A stretch of DNA of 64,000 nucleotides, taken from positions 41,476,745 through 41,540,744 of the forward strand of contig CM023450.1 of assembly GCA_013339765.2 (NCBI GenBank), in the 5' to 3' direction. How positions within the stretch are numbered: the first letter of the stretch is position 1; the number at the start of each line of letters is the position of its first letter. The notes beneath the pieces are model-generated. The model was not told the origin of the DNA. It was given only the letters and a program-made list of their open reading frames with translations, and made no database searches. The stretch comes from Haemaphysalis longicornis (taxonomy: Eukaryota; Arthropoda; Arachnida; Ixodida; Ixodidae). The position numbers and the translations under genes were made by a program. Shown here one piece after another: positions 45,930 to 57,370 of the stretch.

Positions 45930-48900
45930 TTTTGTGGGTCTGGTGAATATAGTTTTGACCTGGTGTTGCTTACGGAAATATAGTTGACGGACGACGACGA
46001 AGCCCCAGTTTTTGCTGGACACTCGTAAGAATTTTATGCAGGACAAAAAAAGCGAAGCAGTGGTATTGCAACATATATAAAAGAGATGTGAAGCACACTA
46101 TCATCGAAAAATTTTGTGTTATCACTGGTAATGTTGAAGGTTTAACTTTATGTTTGGAAAAAACTGATTTTCGCAATTTATAGGCCTCCATCAGGTGACA
46201 AAAGAAAGGTTACCGATTTTATCGCAACTTTTTTTCAGTTTAGCTGCGATATAAATCAGCCAGTTATAATGATGGCTTACATCAACATAACTATGAAGGC
46301 GAATAGTTTTGGGAAAACCTTTTATCCACGTATGCCTGCCGATATTACATTGGTACGCCGACTACAATACCCGTTAATAGGGCCACACACATTGATGCAT
46401 GTATTTATAACCTGGACGAATCTGATATTGATGTTGGAACATTTTCATGTGGCATTAGCGACAATTCGCTGTTATGCTTGTACGTCACACGATAGGCCCC
46501 GAAATGGCAACCACTTAAAGATAGACCGAAACATAAACTTAGGGACAATGAAATATTTCCACACCATGACTGAAGAACTGGACTGGAATGAAGTTTACAA
46601 AGAAAGTGACCCGAATACTGCGTACGTAATTTCCACACAAAAATTGCAGGTATGCTATGACAATGCATTTCCACAACACTCTATAGAAAATATAAAGTGT
46701 AAAAAGTCCCGAATACCGTGGCTCAACCGAGCCTTGCGAAATAAAATAGCGGAAAAGAATAAACTGTACCATACTTTGGTGCGCACGCGCAACCCATATA
46801 TATTAATATAATTCCAAAAAATATCGAAGCTCCCTTTAAAAAAATATAAAGGCGGCAAAAACGAGCTGTTATGAACACATGTTCTCAAATATTACACATC
46901 AACCGAGAAAAATTTGGGGCGTTGTATACAAATTAACAAACTGAAGGAAACCAACATGCCTACCGAAATAGCTAATCAAAGGCGATACAACACTTAGCGG
47001 CTCAGACCTGGCGGACGCTATGAATGAACACTTTATAAACGCGGCAAAGTAGGCAGCAAACGTAAACTCCTGGTGTTTTAAATGATATTGTTCCAACACT
47101 AATCAACAATTTTTTTTGCGCCCAACAAGCGCTACAGGAGTATGTTGTCTAATACAAAAAACTATGTAATAGCACTACTGCAGGAATTCATGAGATTAAA
47201 CTTGCGGCCACGCTCATTAGGGAAGTTATAGCACACATAATAAACCTAACGGTAAGTGCAGGCGTTATTTCTGAAGCATCGAAAGTCGCACGAGTGACGC
47301 CGGTTTGTAAAGGTGGGAAAGGGGACGAAAACACTTACAAATTACAGGCCAATATCGGCTCTTTCCGTGCTGTCTAAAATATTTGTGTATGTCATCCTTG
47401 ATAGGTTATTCAATTTCTAATAACAATATTGGTTGACTGATTATGGGGTTTAACGCGCCGACGCTACAGAGGGCGATAAGGCGGAGGGCCTGTAAAAAAG
47501 TTCGAGGGCCTCCTGGGGGATCCTTAACGTGGGCGCCTATAATATCAAAAGCGGGCACGAGCGGTTGTTGCCCAAATCTGCTCCTCCATCAGAAATCAGC
47601 TAGCTTGCCGGGCTTGCCGGGAGTCGGACCCGCGTCCTTGGGGGCTCACAGGCAAGAAGCGCCTTAGCCACTGAGCCACCGCGGCGAGTATAATAATATT
47701 TTCAGAAAAGTCCCACAATTGACCGCTTTGTACCTCAAGGGTTAAAATTTGGACCCGTATTCGTTTTGGCTTATATTAATGACATTACTTTCGTTCCGCA
47801 TTGCCCCGAACTAATAATGTATGCAGATGACACCAATGCATTTTTCACATCAAAAAATATAATTCACCTATCCAAAAACGTTAACCCGTAACTTTCATCG
47901 CTTTCCTTGTGGCTTGGGCAAAATTAACTGCAACTATATTCTGCAAAGACAAAATATGTAATATTTCAACCGACACACAAGCCATTGATCACAGAGCCAA
48001 CAGTAACGTTTGAAGCGACCCCAATCTAAAGGACAAGGGAGCAAAATTTTCTGGGAGTGTGGTTCAACGAAAAGTTCACTGGAACACTCACATTACACAA
48101 TTAAGCAATAAACTTGCCCGCAATGTTGGGATGTTGTACCGAATAACGCGTGTCATTCCAGTGTGGTTAAACATACAGTAGTGTAACACCCTTTTGACTT
48201 CAAGTTATGTAATGGTGCACTTGCATGGCGAACTATACAACTGGTCAAAATTACAAAAATTTAATTAGCTTGCAGAAAAGAATGCTAAGAATTTCCGTTA
48301 ATTACAAAGGCTGCATCAGGTGACCTGCGAACGGCTCCACTATACGGTCAATACTGCATGCTTCGAGCGGACAAGATTTATTACTTTAGGTGGCTGCAAA
48401 TTCTCCGTAAAAATAAGACAGCTCTTAGACAATGAACCCTTAAGGCATTCCAATCTGCATGCTCCCAGAACTAGAACCAATTATGAAAAACAAGTGTTAT
48501 CATATCAAAGCATTATAGCCGTAAACAAACTATCTCATCTGATTGACTTTAATGGCTCCATTAGAAAATTTGCCAGTAAAATCAGCGATCTAGTCCTCAG
48601 AAAGAACATTCGCTTTTGTTTAGTCAAAAGTACCGGTTATCATGCACTAGGTTTTTCTCCTTTCGTTTTCATTTCTGTAATATTTTCTTCTTGTTTTAAA
48701 AAAATCATAGAACAAGAATTCTGCCAATAAAACAATTTGACAATGACTTGTCTCTACATGCCATGCAAATTAAATGTTACCTGGATTTTTCGTATGCTTG
48801 TAATAGCTTTTACAATACAAAACCTGCTGCTTGCAATCCCTTTTGTAAACCCTGCGTCCTATTTTTGTGTTATTTTTCGAGATCTTGCTCGCGCAGTTTG

Positions 48901-49080
48901 TTGCGTGCCATTGTGCAGATGAGTGCATATCATAGTGTAAGAGCTGCTTGCACATGTTTTGAGTACGCTGTACCATTGCCAACGTGGAAGCCTGCGGCTC
49001 CACCAAGCTGATTTTCCTCATCTTTTTCTGCTGGTCTCCAGCATCATGTCCCCTGTGATGCAAAATAAACGATTCCATTC
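45930..49080 (+). mobile_element. Near full-length dead Jockey/CR1-like LINE
   Basis: Begins in the endonuclease: IYRPPSGD, then PVIMM where the family has a G-D-x-N motif. It continues through a linker with SRIPWLNRALRNKI, then a reverse transcriptase with VTPVCKGG and MYADDTNAFF (YADD near 47820). A C-terminal region follows to about 48660. The 3' end is AATAAACGATTCC, like the AATAAACGATTG of the LINE at 2127-4005. Stops and shifts throughout. A SINE is inserted at about 47431-47689. Confidence 0.72.
47431..47690 (-). mobile_element. Ruka-like SINE inserted in the dead LINE
   Basis: Reverse-orientation SINE, with antisense A box GAGCCACCGCGG near 47675 and the body toward 47450. Target duplications resemble each other (ATAACAATATT on the left, ATAATAATATT on the right). 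It interrupts the reverse transcriptase, so it is younger than the LINE. Confidence 0.75.
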
Positions 49081-49084
49081 TATT

Positions 49085-50805
49085 GTATTTGTTGCTCCAG
49101 TTAATTAATGTACACTTCACAAAGACCTTGATTTGAAACCGGAACCGAGCTGGACGCATACAGAAAGGATAAACTGCATGCCCGTAAAAGCCGGAACAAA
49201 TATGCTTCATTGTAGAAATGTTACCAAGCTGGGCTAGTGGAAAAACGTTCTTGAGCCATTCCAGAGGAATAAAACAAAGACGCATAGAAGGAAACACAGG
49301 AACGGTCGCTAGTATGACTATCAACGTTAACTAAGTAGTGAGGGAATGTATACATATGCATTAACGAAAGCATGATACACAAAAACGGTAAAAAGGAATA
49401 ACAGGCACTGCAGGCGTAGGAGCAAAGTAAATTGAAAAAGGAAAACGTGAAGAGGGAACTTGATTAAACCACCATACAAACACAAAACACGCATATGAAC
49501 CTGGACGATCCATGAATGTGCGTTTGCGGGAGCGTCATTTATCATTGGAAGGGCCCGCTTTTTCCCATATGTCATCACGCTGTCTAAAGCTAGGCGGCCG
49601 GCCGACTTTTCACGCCTTTGAAGTTTTGGTTAAGCAAGGACGCCGTATCGCACGTGAATTGGTGGAATATTCCACACTGCAGGCGGGGAAGACAGGTGTG
49701 TTAGCCAGGCAAGTGTGCATCTCCACCCAAAGAAGATTGCCTATTTGCGGGATTCTTGATTGCCTGGGAGTATTTATCAAATATTCAGCTTAAGTTGTCC
49801 TTCTTCAGTTTAATTTGCCCCTGCAAAGTGCGTTTAATGCTTTTTCTCCTTTTTGGATCTTTTTCGTATATGCGTACACACATACCCACCCTGCTTATTA
49901 AATTTTCGCTGTTAGACCAAATATACCAAAATCGTTATTGCCTTTGAAAATGTAATATTTTCTTTTTTTCATTTTTCTTCTTCGAGGCTGTGTGGCCCCA
50001 TCGTGGGAAATCAGCAACATTGTGGATAAAATCAAACCTCAAAGGAAGATCAAAAATACTCTTCGTAAATGTAAATAATTGCAACTTTTTGTTCGTCAGG
50101 TAGAAAGTGATTGTCTGGGCCTTCTTTGTTTTATTTTTCTAGTTGCATCGTTGCCTTAATGCTCGGGGTTTTAGTGGTATTCCGTGTAGTGCAGAATTTC
50201 GTGTGATATATTTTGTATGAGACGCATACTTTGGTGATCCCCGGCGCGTATTTTGCTCTACCCCTTTGCATCGTACCCATTTTTAGCAACTGTTGCAAAT
50301 GTGTTCCAGCCATAATCCAATGAACCCAAAACATGTATATGCTTCTTGTAGTCTTCCAAGCCACAAAAACTACCCATATGGCAAATACGCGCAAGCACCG
50401 TTCAGAGCAAAGGAACCTTCAGATACAGTTGAGGCATTGCGTAAGACCCTAACCCTGAGTACCAGCGTTCTTTTATTTAAAACTAAGCATTGGATTGTCT
50501 TTTACCAACCAAATGAAAATAGCTGTTTAAGTACTGCCTCGAAGGTAGGCGAGATGAAAGCAGAACAAAACAAAGATGTCGGCTCGAGCCGTACAAAGTC
50601 TGACAAAATAAAATGCAAAGAAATCGACGCTGAGTCGCGTAATCGGCTTGTGCAACGATAGTACATACGTTCGAGTGATTTCAACCACCCAAATCTGGTT
50701 AACTCCGCATGGAGAATGGAAAACAAAATTAAATATACTGGCTGTTCAAAAGAGCCTCATTGGGGATGTGGCTTGGGAGAGACGCCCCGAATAATATTTA
50801 CAGCG
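49085..50805. other. Unannotated stretch
   Basis: AT-rich, nothing recognised. Confidence 0.4.
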
Positions 50806-50809
50806 CAAA

Positions 50810-50995
50810 AACGGGTGGTCGAGCCGTTTCTTGGTAAACCGGTAACCGTTATTGAGTTTTTCGATTCAGTTTTTTTTTCTGGTTCTGTAGGCCCGAAAAA
50901 TAACGGTTCGGGTTTGGGTTCCACTCCGAAAAAATAGCGGCTCGGTTTTGGCGTTCCGTTTGGGTTCGGTTCAGGTTCGACATCCCGAATTATAT
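50810..50995 (+). repeat. Degenerate GGTTCG array, copy 1
   Basis: Imperfect repeats of GGTTCGG/GGTTCGGG/GGTTCAGG with T-runs, ending in GGTTCGACATCCCGA. The ending is shared by the arrays at 51665, 53690 and 58905. Confidence 0.65.
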
Positions 50996-51192
50996 TGTGA
51001 GCCTTGTTTGCTGCTAAACCTTATCTTCCACCGTGGATAGTAATTCCTAACCATCACCACCAACGGCTTACATCCATCACTTCTTCATTTTCATTCTTTA
51101 TACATACTTAGCATCAGCGACGATCCCGCTTAATCGGTGGATCACCGTCAGTTTTTATCTTATAATATAATAGATATAAGCATATGTCTTCC

Positions 51193-51195
<3 letters not shown>

Positions 51196-51234
<39 letters not shown>

Positions 51235-51650
51235 CGAATCAGAATAGTAAATGAGGGGCTCGTTGAAAATAACACAGAAATAAGAGTTGCCAGTCAAGAA
51301 AACCTCGGAAAGCAAAGGGGAGGATGTGGTAGGTCATTGAAATAGATAAAGAATTTGGAAAGAAAGAAAGAAAGTTGAGAAAAAATGCCGCCAGGTGGGA
51401 TCCGAACCCACGACCTCCAGAATACCGGTCTGGTGCGATAACCACTTCGCTACCGGCGGGGCGATTTTCCCCTCCACTTTCTGGGGTATTTGTGTTTAGG
51501 TATTTTTGTTTCCTGTGCTTGGGGGTGGCAGCCAGCGCCACTCGGACCTTCACCCCGAGTATCTATTTTTTTATCTATTTCAATGACCTACCACATCCTC
51601 CCCTTTGCTTTCCGAGGTTTTCTTGACTGCCAACTCTTATTTCTGTGTTA
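51196..51650 (-). mobile_element. Fold-back repeat unit with (TA)n edge and tRNA-like core
   Basis: A (TA)n tract (51196-51232) is followed by GAGGGGCTCGTTGA. An inverted repeat has arms at 51269-51350 and 51570-51651 that agree at 81 of 82 positions. Between them are a (GAAA)n run, a minus-strand tRNA-like cloverleaf and a GGTGGCAGCCAGCGCCACTC block that recurs in the unit at 53891. Not a family I can name. Confidence 0.7.
51385..51462 (-). other. tRNA-like cloverleaf, atypical anticodon loop
   Basis: Minus strand: acceptor CCGCCGG pairs with CTGGCGG (one G-U), D stem GCG/CGC, anticodon stem CCAGA/TCTGG with loop CCGGTAT, variable AGGTC, T stem GTGGG/CCCAC with loop TTCGGAT. All four arms pair. 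The loop has C where position 33 should be U and would give anticodon GGT, which eukaryotes do not use. It is probably a tRNA-derived element rather than a working tRNA. Confidence 0.6.
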
Positions 51651-51745
51651 TATATATAATATATATATCAGGGTGTCGAACCGGAACTGAACTGAAAAAA
51701 TAAATAACGGTTACCGCTTCATGCCGAAACGGTTCGACCCTCCGT
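51645..51745 (-). repeat. (TA)n and degenerate CGAACC array, copy 2, inverted
   Basis: TATATATAATATATATATCA is followed by GGGTGTCGAACCGGAACTGA and related repeats. Reverse-complemented, it matches the end of the 53690 array (GGTTCGACAC-C/A-CTGATATA). Confidence 0.65.
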
Positions 51746-51749
51746 TGTT

Positions 51750-52145
51750 GATATTGCACAGTCAATGCAATGCAGGCCTTTTTTTTCTTTTGCATACCGT
51801 CAACTTCGTACCCGCTCGCGCACTTTCCCCTCCCGACAATTGAACACTATCACGCTCTATGTAACAACAGCGGAAATGAATGAGCAACAATGTAGCAATT
51901 TTCTGTTGCTTCTGGAAGCGCAAGCGTATAGTGCGAGCTAAACAAACAAAATGTCATTCTCGGCAGCTTGCAGGAGATATAAAACGACTTTGCCCTTCCC
52001 TAGCTACGACTTTATTGGAGCCGTCAGGCTGCAGGAGTGCTCCACTGCGCAACACCGAAAGCCCACACCCAATGTGTGCAAACTTTTTGCATTTCATAAT
52101 TTGTTTAAAAGGTCCGACACAACAAATTGTTAATACTTGACAACT
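51750..52145. other. Unannotated stretch
   Basis: Nothing recognised. Confidence 0.4.
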
Positions 52146-52147
52146 GT

Positions 52148-52305
52148 GTCTGCAAGAGCTGCTCAGTGGCTAAGCCGTTTGCTGCTGACCACAAGTGGCC
52201 TCGATCTCCTTTCCCAACGACCGTTTTTCTGAATTAGATGGAAATCGAGAACGTCCGTGTATCGAGATTTTGATCCACGTTTAATATCACCATCTGGATA
52301 AAATA
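52148..52305 (+). mobile_element. Diverged Ruka-like SINE
   Basis: A-box-like GCTGCTCAGTGGCTAAG, then TCCGTGTATCGAGATTT and a weakened CACGTTTAATATCACCATCT body. No intact B box. Confidence 0.5.
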
Positions 52306-52309
52306 ACTT

Positions 52310-53670
52310 TGCCGGCCTGCAACCTCAGCTGCGCCTCGGAGCGGAGATGTAGCACGGGGCATGAAATGCGCCCGTTCTTTTTGATTGTTTACACGGAAAA
52401 CAACAAAAAAGAAAAGGCGAATCACGTTGTTTTAAAATATTATGCAAAAAGTAAGTAAAACCGAATAAGTAAAAAAAGCCCCAAAACGTGGATATTGCTA
52501 TATAATTTTCTTTGCCCTGCCTTTCACAACCAAACCTGTCATCAATGCGAAGGAAGTGAGTTCCGTGGTCAGTTTTTGAGGACAGTACAGTGGACAAGTT
52601 TCGTTTTTTACAGATACAAATAACAACAGATATGTCAGGGAAAACTGTTAAGGTGCGCTCTTAATCTGTTGGCAAGAAACTGCAGCCCTCGACCTTGTCT
52701 TCGGAAGCAGAAACAGACATAAGCAGATGACACGTGCAGAAAGGCAGGCCTGGTACCTCACACTGTCCCATTCACCCAGCGATCATCTTTTCTGCTTGTT
52801 CTGCAGTTTTGGCTCTTTCAGGTCTGCTTTTTTTTTTTTTTTTGAAGGTGCACTTGTACTGTCTGCCCAACTCGCTATATTCCTTCTACTGCTACTCGTT
52901 CTGGAGGGGAGTACTGCTGTGTGCGAATTAAAGAGCACCTAACCAAAAAAGTCCCATCTCATACTCCGCGCGTCAAATTTCCCTTCCATTTGTTGAACAG
53001 CATATCTGTTATAAGATTTCCGCAATGTAGCACACGGAACGATGGCCAGGGGTCAGGCGGTACGATGACATACTGATTGTAATAATGCACACATCAGGTA
53101 TAGCTATCGCAAAAGGAATTGCAGTGGTCAGAGCAATAATGCAGTGACTGAGCGTTAACTAAAGCTTACTTTTAACAAAAGTGTGGCTAACACATTCTAA
53201 GGTGACAACAAATTATTGAAGGTGACCAAATAATCTAATTCATTTGTAGCATTTATGTGCCTGTTGTAGGATTTTTCTGTTTTGTTACAAATATAAAAAA
53301 TGTGCGCCATTGGTATTAAGCGCTGGTATTTGAACGCGACAGTACGCAGGCATAAATTTAAGGCTTCAAGGTTAGCTTGATGGGCGATTCCATAACGACT
53401 ATTGCGATTTCAACAAAGAAGGAAAGGGCAGAAAATATATCCCACCGTCATATCTCTTGGCGGTGGCTTTATGAATAGTTGCTAGGACAACATAAAGTCT
53501 GGGCGAGAAAGTACGTGGTAAATCGTCGCCACTTCATCTGTTTTTCGAATATCTCGGAATTGCTTAAAGTTTGCTTTGCAATTGCGCCCTGCCCTTGGGG
53601 AACGGCAGCATTTTGAATTTTGGTTTGTATTTTGATTTGACCGTCGTTTTTTTTTCAGTGATGATTGAAC
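52310..53670. other. Unannotated stretch
   Basis: AT-rich with a 16-bp T run near 52830. No genes or element ends found. Confidence 0.4.
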
Positions 53671-53674
53671 TCAT

Positions 53675-53823
53675 CGAACCGGTTCGCGAACCGGTTCAAT
53701 CTCCCGAAACGGTTCGCGAACCGGTTCGGTACGTGATTTTGTCGAACCGGAACTGAACCGGAACGAAATGATTTCGCCTGAACCAGAACCGTAACCGAAC
53801 CAGTATTTTTTCGGTTCGACACA

Positions 53824-53893
<70 letters not shown>
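53675..53893 (+). repeat. GGTTCG/CGAACC palindromic array, copy 3, with (TA)n
   Basis: Contains repeated CGAACCGGTTCG palindromes and TTCGCGAA, then CCTGAACCAGAACCGTAACC, TTTTTTCGGTTCGACACACT and a long perfect (TA)n (53826-53893). The copy at 58905-59000 matches its second half. Confidence 0.75.
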
Positions 53894-53896
<3 letters not shown>

Positions 53897-54450
53897 AGGA
53901 AATGAGGGGCTCGTTGAGGAAAATATACCCAGAAACATAGGTCGGCAGTCTAAAACCGGACCAAGGAGGCATAGGGGTGTGGTTAGGCTCTATTTTTTTA
54001 CTACGAGTTAATAAAGTTAAGATTTTTTTTAAATATAAGGAAAGAAAGAAAGAAATAAAAACACGCGCCCAGAGTGGGGACCGAACCCACGCCTTCGATT
54101 AGATCTCGAATGCCTTACCAATTTCGGCTATCTGGGCGACTGTGTTCCTCTCCTTTCATACTATCTGGGCCTATTATATTTTACTAGAAGTGTCATATGA
54201 CGGCTTTGGAGGGTGGTAGCCAGCGCCACTCTGACTACACGGGGAGAAGGGGACCTTCTTTTCAACCCCCGGGGCGTGACTCCAACACGTCTACATACAG
54301 CCTGTCATGAGCGGGTAACTGGCGGGAAGCCCTCTTATGCTACCCTAGGCATCCAGGCTGCCAGAACCGAGACCCTCGCTAGGCTTTCGCAGAATAATAT
54401 AGTAAGGAAATGAGAGGCTCGTTGAGGAAAATACAGAAACATATACAGAT
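53891..54450 (-). mobile_element. Repeat unit with tRNA-like core flanked by 50-bp direct repeats
   Basis: The block ATATAGTAAGGAAATGAG.GG, CTCGTTGAGGAAAATA, CAGAAACATA is at 53891-53940 and again at 54399-54440. Between them are a (GAAA)n run, a minus-strand tRNA-like region (54066-54140) and GGTAGCCAGCGCCACTC. The layout matches 51196-51650, except that the terminal block here is repeated directly. Confidence 0.65.
54066..54140 (-). other. tRNA-like cloverleaf, second copy
   Basis: Minus strand: acceptor GCCCAGA pairs with TCTGGGC, D arm GCC/GGC with TTGGTAA, anticodon stem TTCGA/TCGAA with loop GATCTAA, T arm GTGGG/CCCAC with loop TTCGGTC. The variable region is only 3 nt and position 33 is A, so decoding function is unlikely. 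A and B boxes are intact. Confidence 0.55.
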
Positions 54451-54631
54451 ATATATATATATATACCTCAATTATGCTATCATTCTTATAATAGCATAAT
54501 TGGAAGTAACTGGTAGGACAGGATTTAGAAAAAAAATTTTGCCTAAAAAAACTCACACTCAAGACAGCTTCCATAAGAATGCAACGGATTAGTAGATAAT
54601 TCTTTAAATTTCTGCATAGTTTTTTCCCTTA

Positions 54632-54789
54632 TTGCTGCGCGGCTTCAGTGTGAAGACGAGCCAGATGGCAACAGTGGTTGAGCCGAGAGACCAACACGTT
54701 AGAAAACGGGGCAGCAAGAGAGTCCGGTGCGGCAAAGAAAGTGGCGTCCCTGATGAAGAAAGGAAAGCGTGCAAAAACCATGGAAGAAA
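54632..54789 (+). other. Exon-like open frame with consensus donor
   Basis: An ATG-started frame rich in charged residues (EPRDQHVRKRGSKRVRCGKE) runs to GAAAG followed by GTGAGTAG, a near-perfect 5' splice site. No domain is recognised and no downstream exon can be assigned. It could be a transposon or host first exon, or chance. Confidence 0.25.
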
Positions 54790-54882
54790 GGTGAGTAGCT
54801 TGTGGTGCGCTGGATATCTGTATTGTAGGCGAATGTTACAAAAGGAAGAATTTGATCCCGGTTGGTGTTGTCCGGCTTAATA

Positions 54883-55784
54883 TATATACATGGATAGCAT
54901 GTCGGAGAGAGTTAGATGAAATCATTCGGTGATGCCGTTGGTTTGAGGATGGTAACCAGTTGTAGTTTTATGCACAGTATTTGCTGCTCGAAGCACTTCA
55001 GCGGCAGTTTGGGATAGGAAGAACCTGCCGTGGTGGCTTAGGGGGGTGCGAGGTGCACCGTGGTGTAAGATGATATTTTGCAGCCCAAAATCCGCAATTT
55101 TCTGAGCGCATCCACATCGCAGAGGTGATGTTTCTGCGTACCGGGTCAAATGGTCGACCGCCGCCACAATCTAGCGGTAGCCGGCAGGTGTTCGCGGAAG
55201 TGGCCCATAGAGATCAATGCCCACTGTATCAAACGGCGAAGGTGACAAGGAGCTAGCTATAGCGGACCAGCTGGGGAAGACAATGCGTTTCTTGGGCTGA
55301 CATTTTGAACAGGATGAAATGTATTTTGCCATGCTTGTTGACATCCGAGGCCAAAGAAACGACTACAGATTCGTTCATACGTTTCTCTGAACCAAAGTGT
55401 CCGGACGACGCGTCATCATGGAACGCCTCTAGAATGACTCTCTTGAGCTTCCGGGAACAAACAGCAAACCACCTACTGCCTAGACATGATGGCTGTAACG
55501 GCAGAGGACTCCACTCACAAATTTAAAGTTCTTCAGCTATCGGCGTAGGCGGCTGTTTGGAGGCCGTGCGGAGCCTTCAATCCCTTCTATTAATCGACGA
55601 CAGTAACTATCGTCCCGTTGCAAGGCTGATAGGCTGACTGCGTCTGAAACCAAGGCGTAAGGAACAGGCTCAGTTCGATGCGGAGGCAGGGGTTGGCGAT
55701 TTGTACAAGGGACAACGTGAAAGGGCGTCCGCATCGAAATGCTTCTTGCCGGATTTGTAAGTTATGGTAAAACTGTACTGCTGT
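54883..55784 (-). pseudogene. Ty3 RNase H end and integrase, remnant 2
   Basis: Resumes after the insertion with TITYKSGKKHFDADALSRCP, the end of RNase H. A degraded zinc-binding region follows, then the core with DLYGPLPRT, a shifted second Asp region (LHHGAPRTPLSHHGRFFLSQ) and GYHPQTNGITE with the catalytic Glu, directly followed by a TGA. The rest of the integrase is missing. Confidence 0.8.
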
Positions 55785-56387
55785 TAGAGTGAACTTGAAC
55801 ACAGAGTGGTCTAACAGAGCTGCCAAAAATGAAGCGAAAACGTGGTAACACAAGGGGAATTCCTTAAATCTTGCGATCGTCTCGACGCCACGCGGTGCGA
55901 TGTGAAAACTGGGGCTCCCACGTGGATCATATAAAAACAAATAAACAAATCAATATATACAAGTATATAAAAACATAAACAAGCAAAAAATATTTTAAAT
56001 AAATAAATGCCACTTGATTTTCATTACTGCGAATCTGAAAAGAATTCCTTGAACTCTTGCGATGGGAGCGCCGCTGTGCGGTGGCCGGCAAGAACTGTCA
56101 CGTTGTCTGCTACATGGGCTTCTGCGACTCAGAGCCCATGCATGGAAGATAACGCACCCCCATGGCTTGAAGACAGCGCATAAACGTCAAAAACTGGGCG
56201 TGAAAGTGAATAGTCCTGTGGGCTGAGATGTGGCCGCAGTACGCCAAATATACGTTTCTTTTCTTGATCTACCTGCGATTTTTCACGTTTGGTGAAAAGC
56301 GCTGCCGATCTTTCGCTGCATGATCACACACTTGTGAGGCGCAGATACAGCAGATGTGACGTTGTCGGATAGACCAAAAGCATGTAT

Positions 56388-57038
56388 AGGTAGGCGTACA
56401 GTGGCCCAAATCTTTAACTAGCCTGCGCGAGCGACGACTTTTCTGTGCGTGAGAGCCATATGACGGGCAAAGTTGCAAAGAGGTTGAGGGTCAGCGCATG
56501 CTCAGAAAGCGCGCTCAGCTGGTCCCATCGTCTGCTAGGATGTTCCTTCTTAAGAACGGCTCCCCATACAAGCGCGCTGCAAATGAACAGAAAGCGGGAG
56601 TAAGCGAATGATTTTGCTAGTCTTTTATGTTTCGAAGATGAACGGCGCAGCACACACGATTGATAACTCACCTTCCTACAGATGAAAAGAGCGTTCACGC
56701 CTGGAAGTAGCCAATGAATAATTTATGTTCTTCGGCTTACTTCATGATTGGGCGTGTTCGGGGTATTTTTAGATATCCTTTTCTCGTTTTGTTGCTGCAT
56801 CGTTGACCTTCGGAGCATAAAATGCGATAAAAATAATTCGGTTACTCACGCTGCCTGTTCTTTTGCAGCGCGCCTGTATGTGGTGACGTTCTTGAGAAGG
56901 AACAGCTTAGCAGACGATGGGCCCATTAGAGCGCGCTTTATGAGCATGCGCTTAGCCCCAACACCTTTGCAACTTGGCCCCGTCATGTGGCGCTCACGCA
57001 CTCGGTCGCGCTAGTTTAAGATTTGGTCCACTGTACAT
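56388..57038. repeat. Internal inverted repeat (hairpin) in the hAT-like element
   Basis: The arm at 56388-56652 matches the reverse complement of 56793-57038, for example CCCATCGTCTGCTA and TTGCAAAG in both, at roughly three quarters identity with a loop of about 140 nt. It may be a nested foldback element. Confidence 0.65.
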
Positions 57039-57314
57039 ATGTATATGATGTATTCGGTGCTAGGAAAATTACGGTGTTATGTTTTTTTCTTATAATCGCA
57101 AACTACAACTTTGCGCGTGATTGGCTGTTACAAGGAAGCACGAATATTGATTTGACTGTGAGAGTATGACAATTACACGTAGTGCCGAACAGAAAATATA
57201 TGTTAAAGGTCGATATAGTCACCCTTAAGAGTAGTTTCCCCAGGTTTCGCAGACATTAAAAAAGAACAACTAAAAAAATTAACATTACGGCGCTCAAATT
57301 AACTACGGAGAATC

Positions 57315-57370
57315 AAACCTAGTTTTTTTTTTTTGCGCGCGAAGCGAGTATTCTACCACTGCGCTAGATT
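57315..57370 (-). other. tRNA-Gly-like fragment with poly(A) interruption
   Basis: Minus strand CTAGCGCAGTGGTAGAATAC looks like the 5' half of tRNA-Gly (A box). An A run and then AGGTTTGATTCTCC (B-box-like) follow. The anticodon arm is destroyed. Confidence 0.4.

Noticed and set aside
51385..51462. Functional tRNA-Thr gene (GGT anticodon)
   Set aside because: Position 33 is not U and the GGT anticodon is not used in eukaryotes. It also lies inside a repeat, so it is listed only as tRNA-like.
53655..53972. 105-codon minus-strand frame across (TA)n
   Set aside because: The YIYI run is a translation of TA repeats, with no protein evidence.
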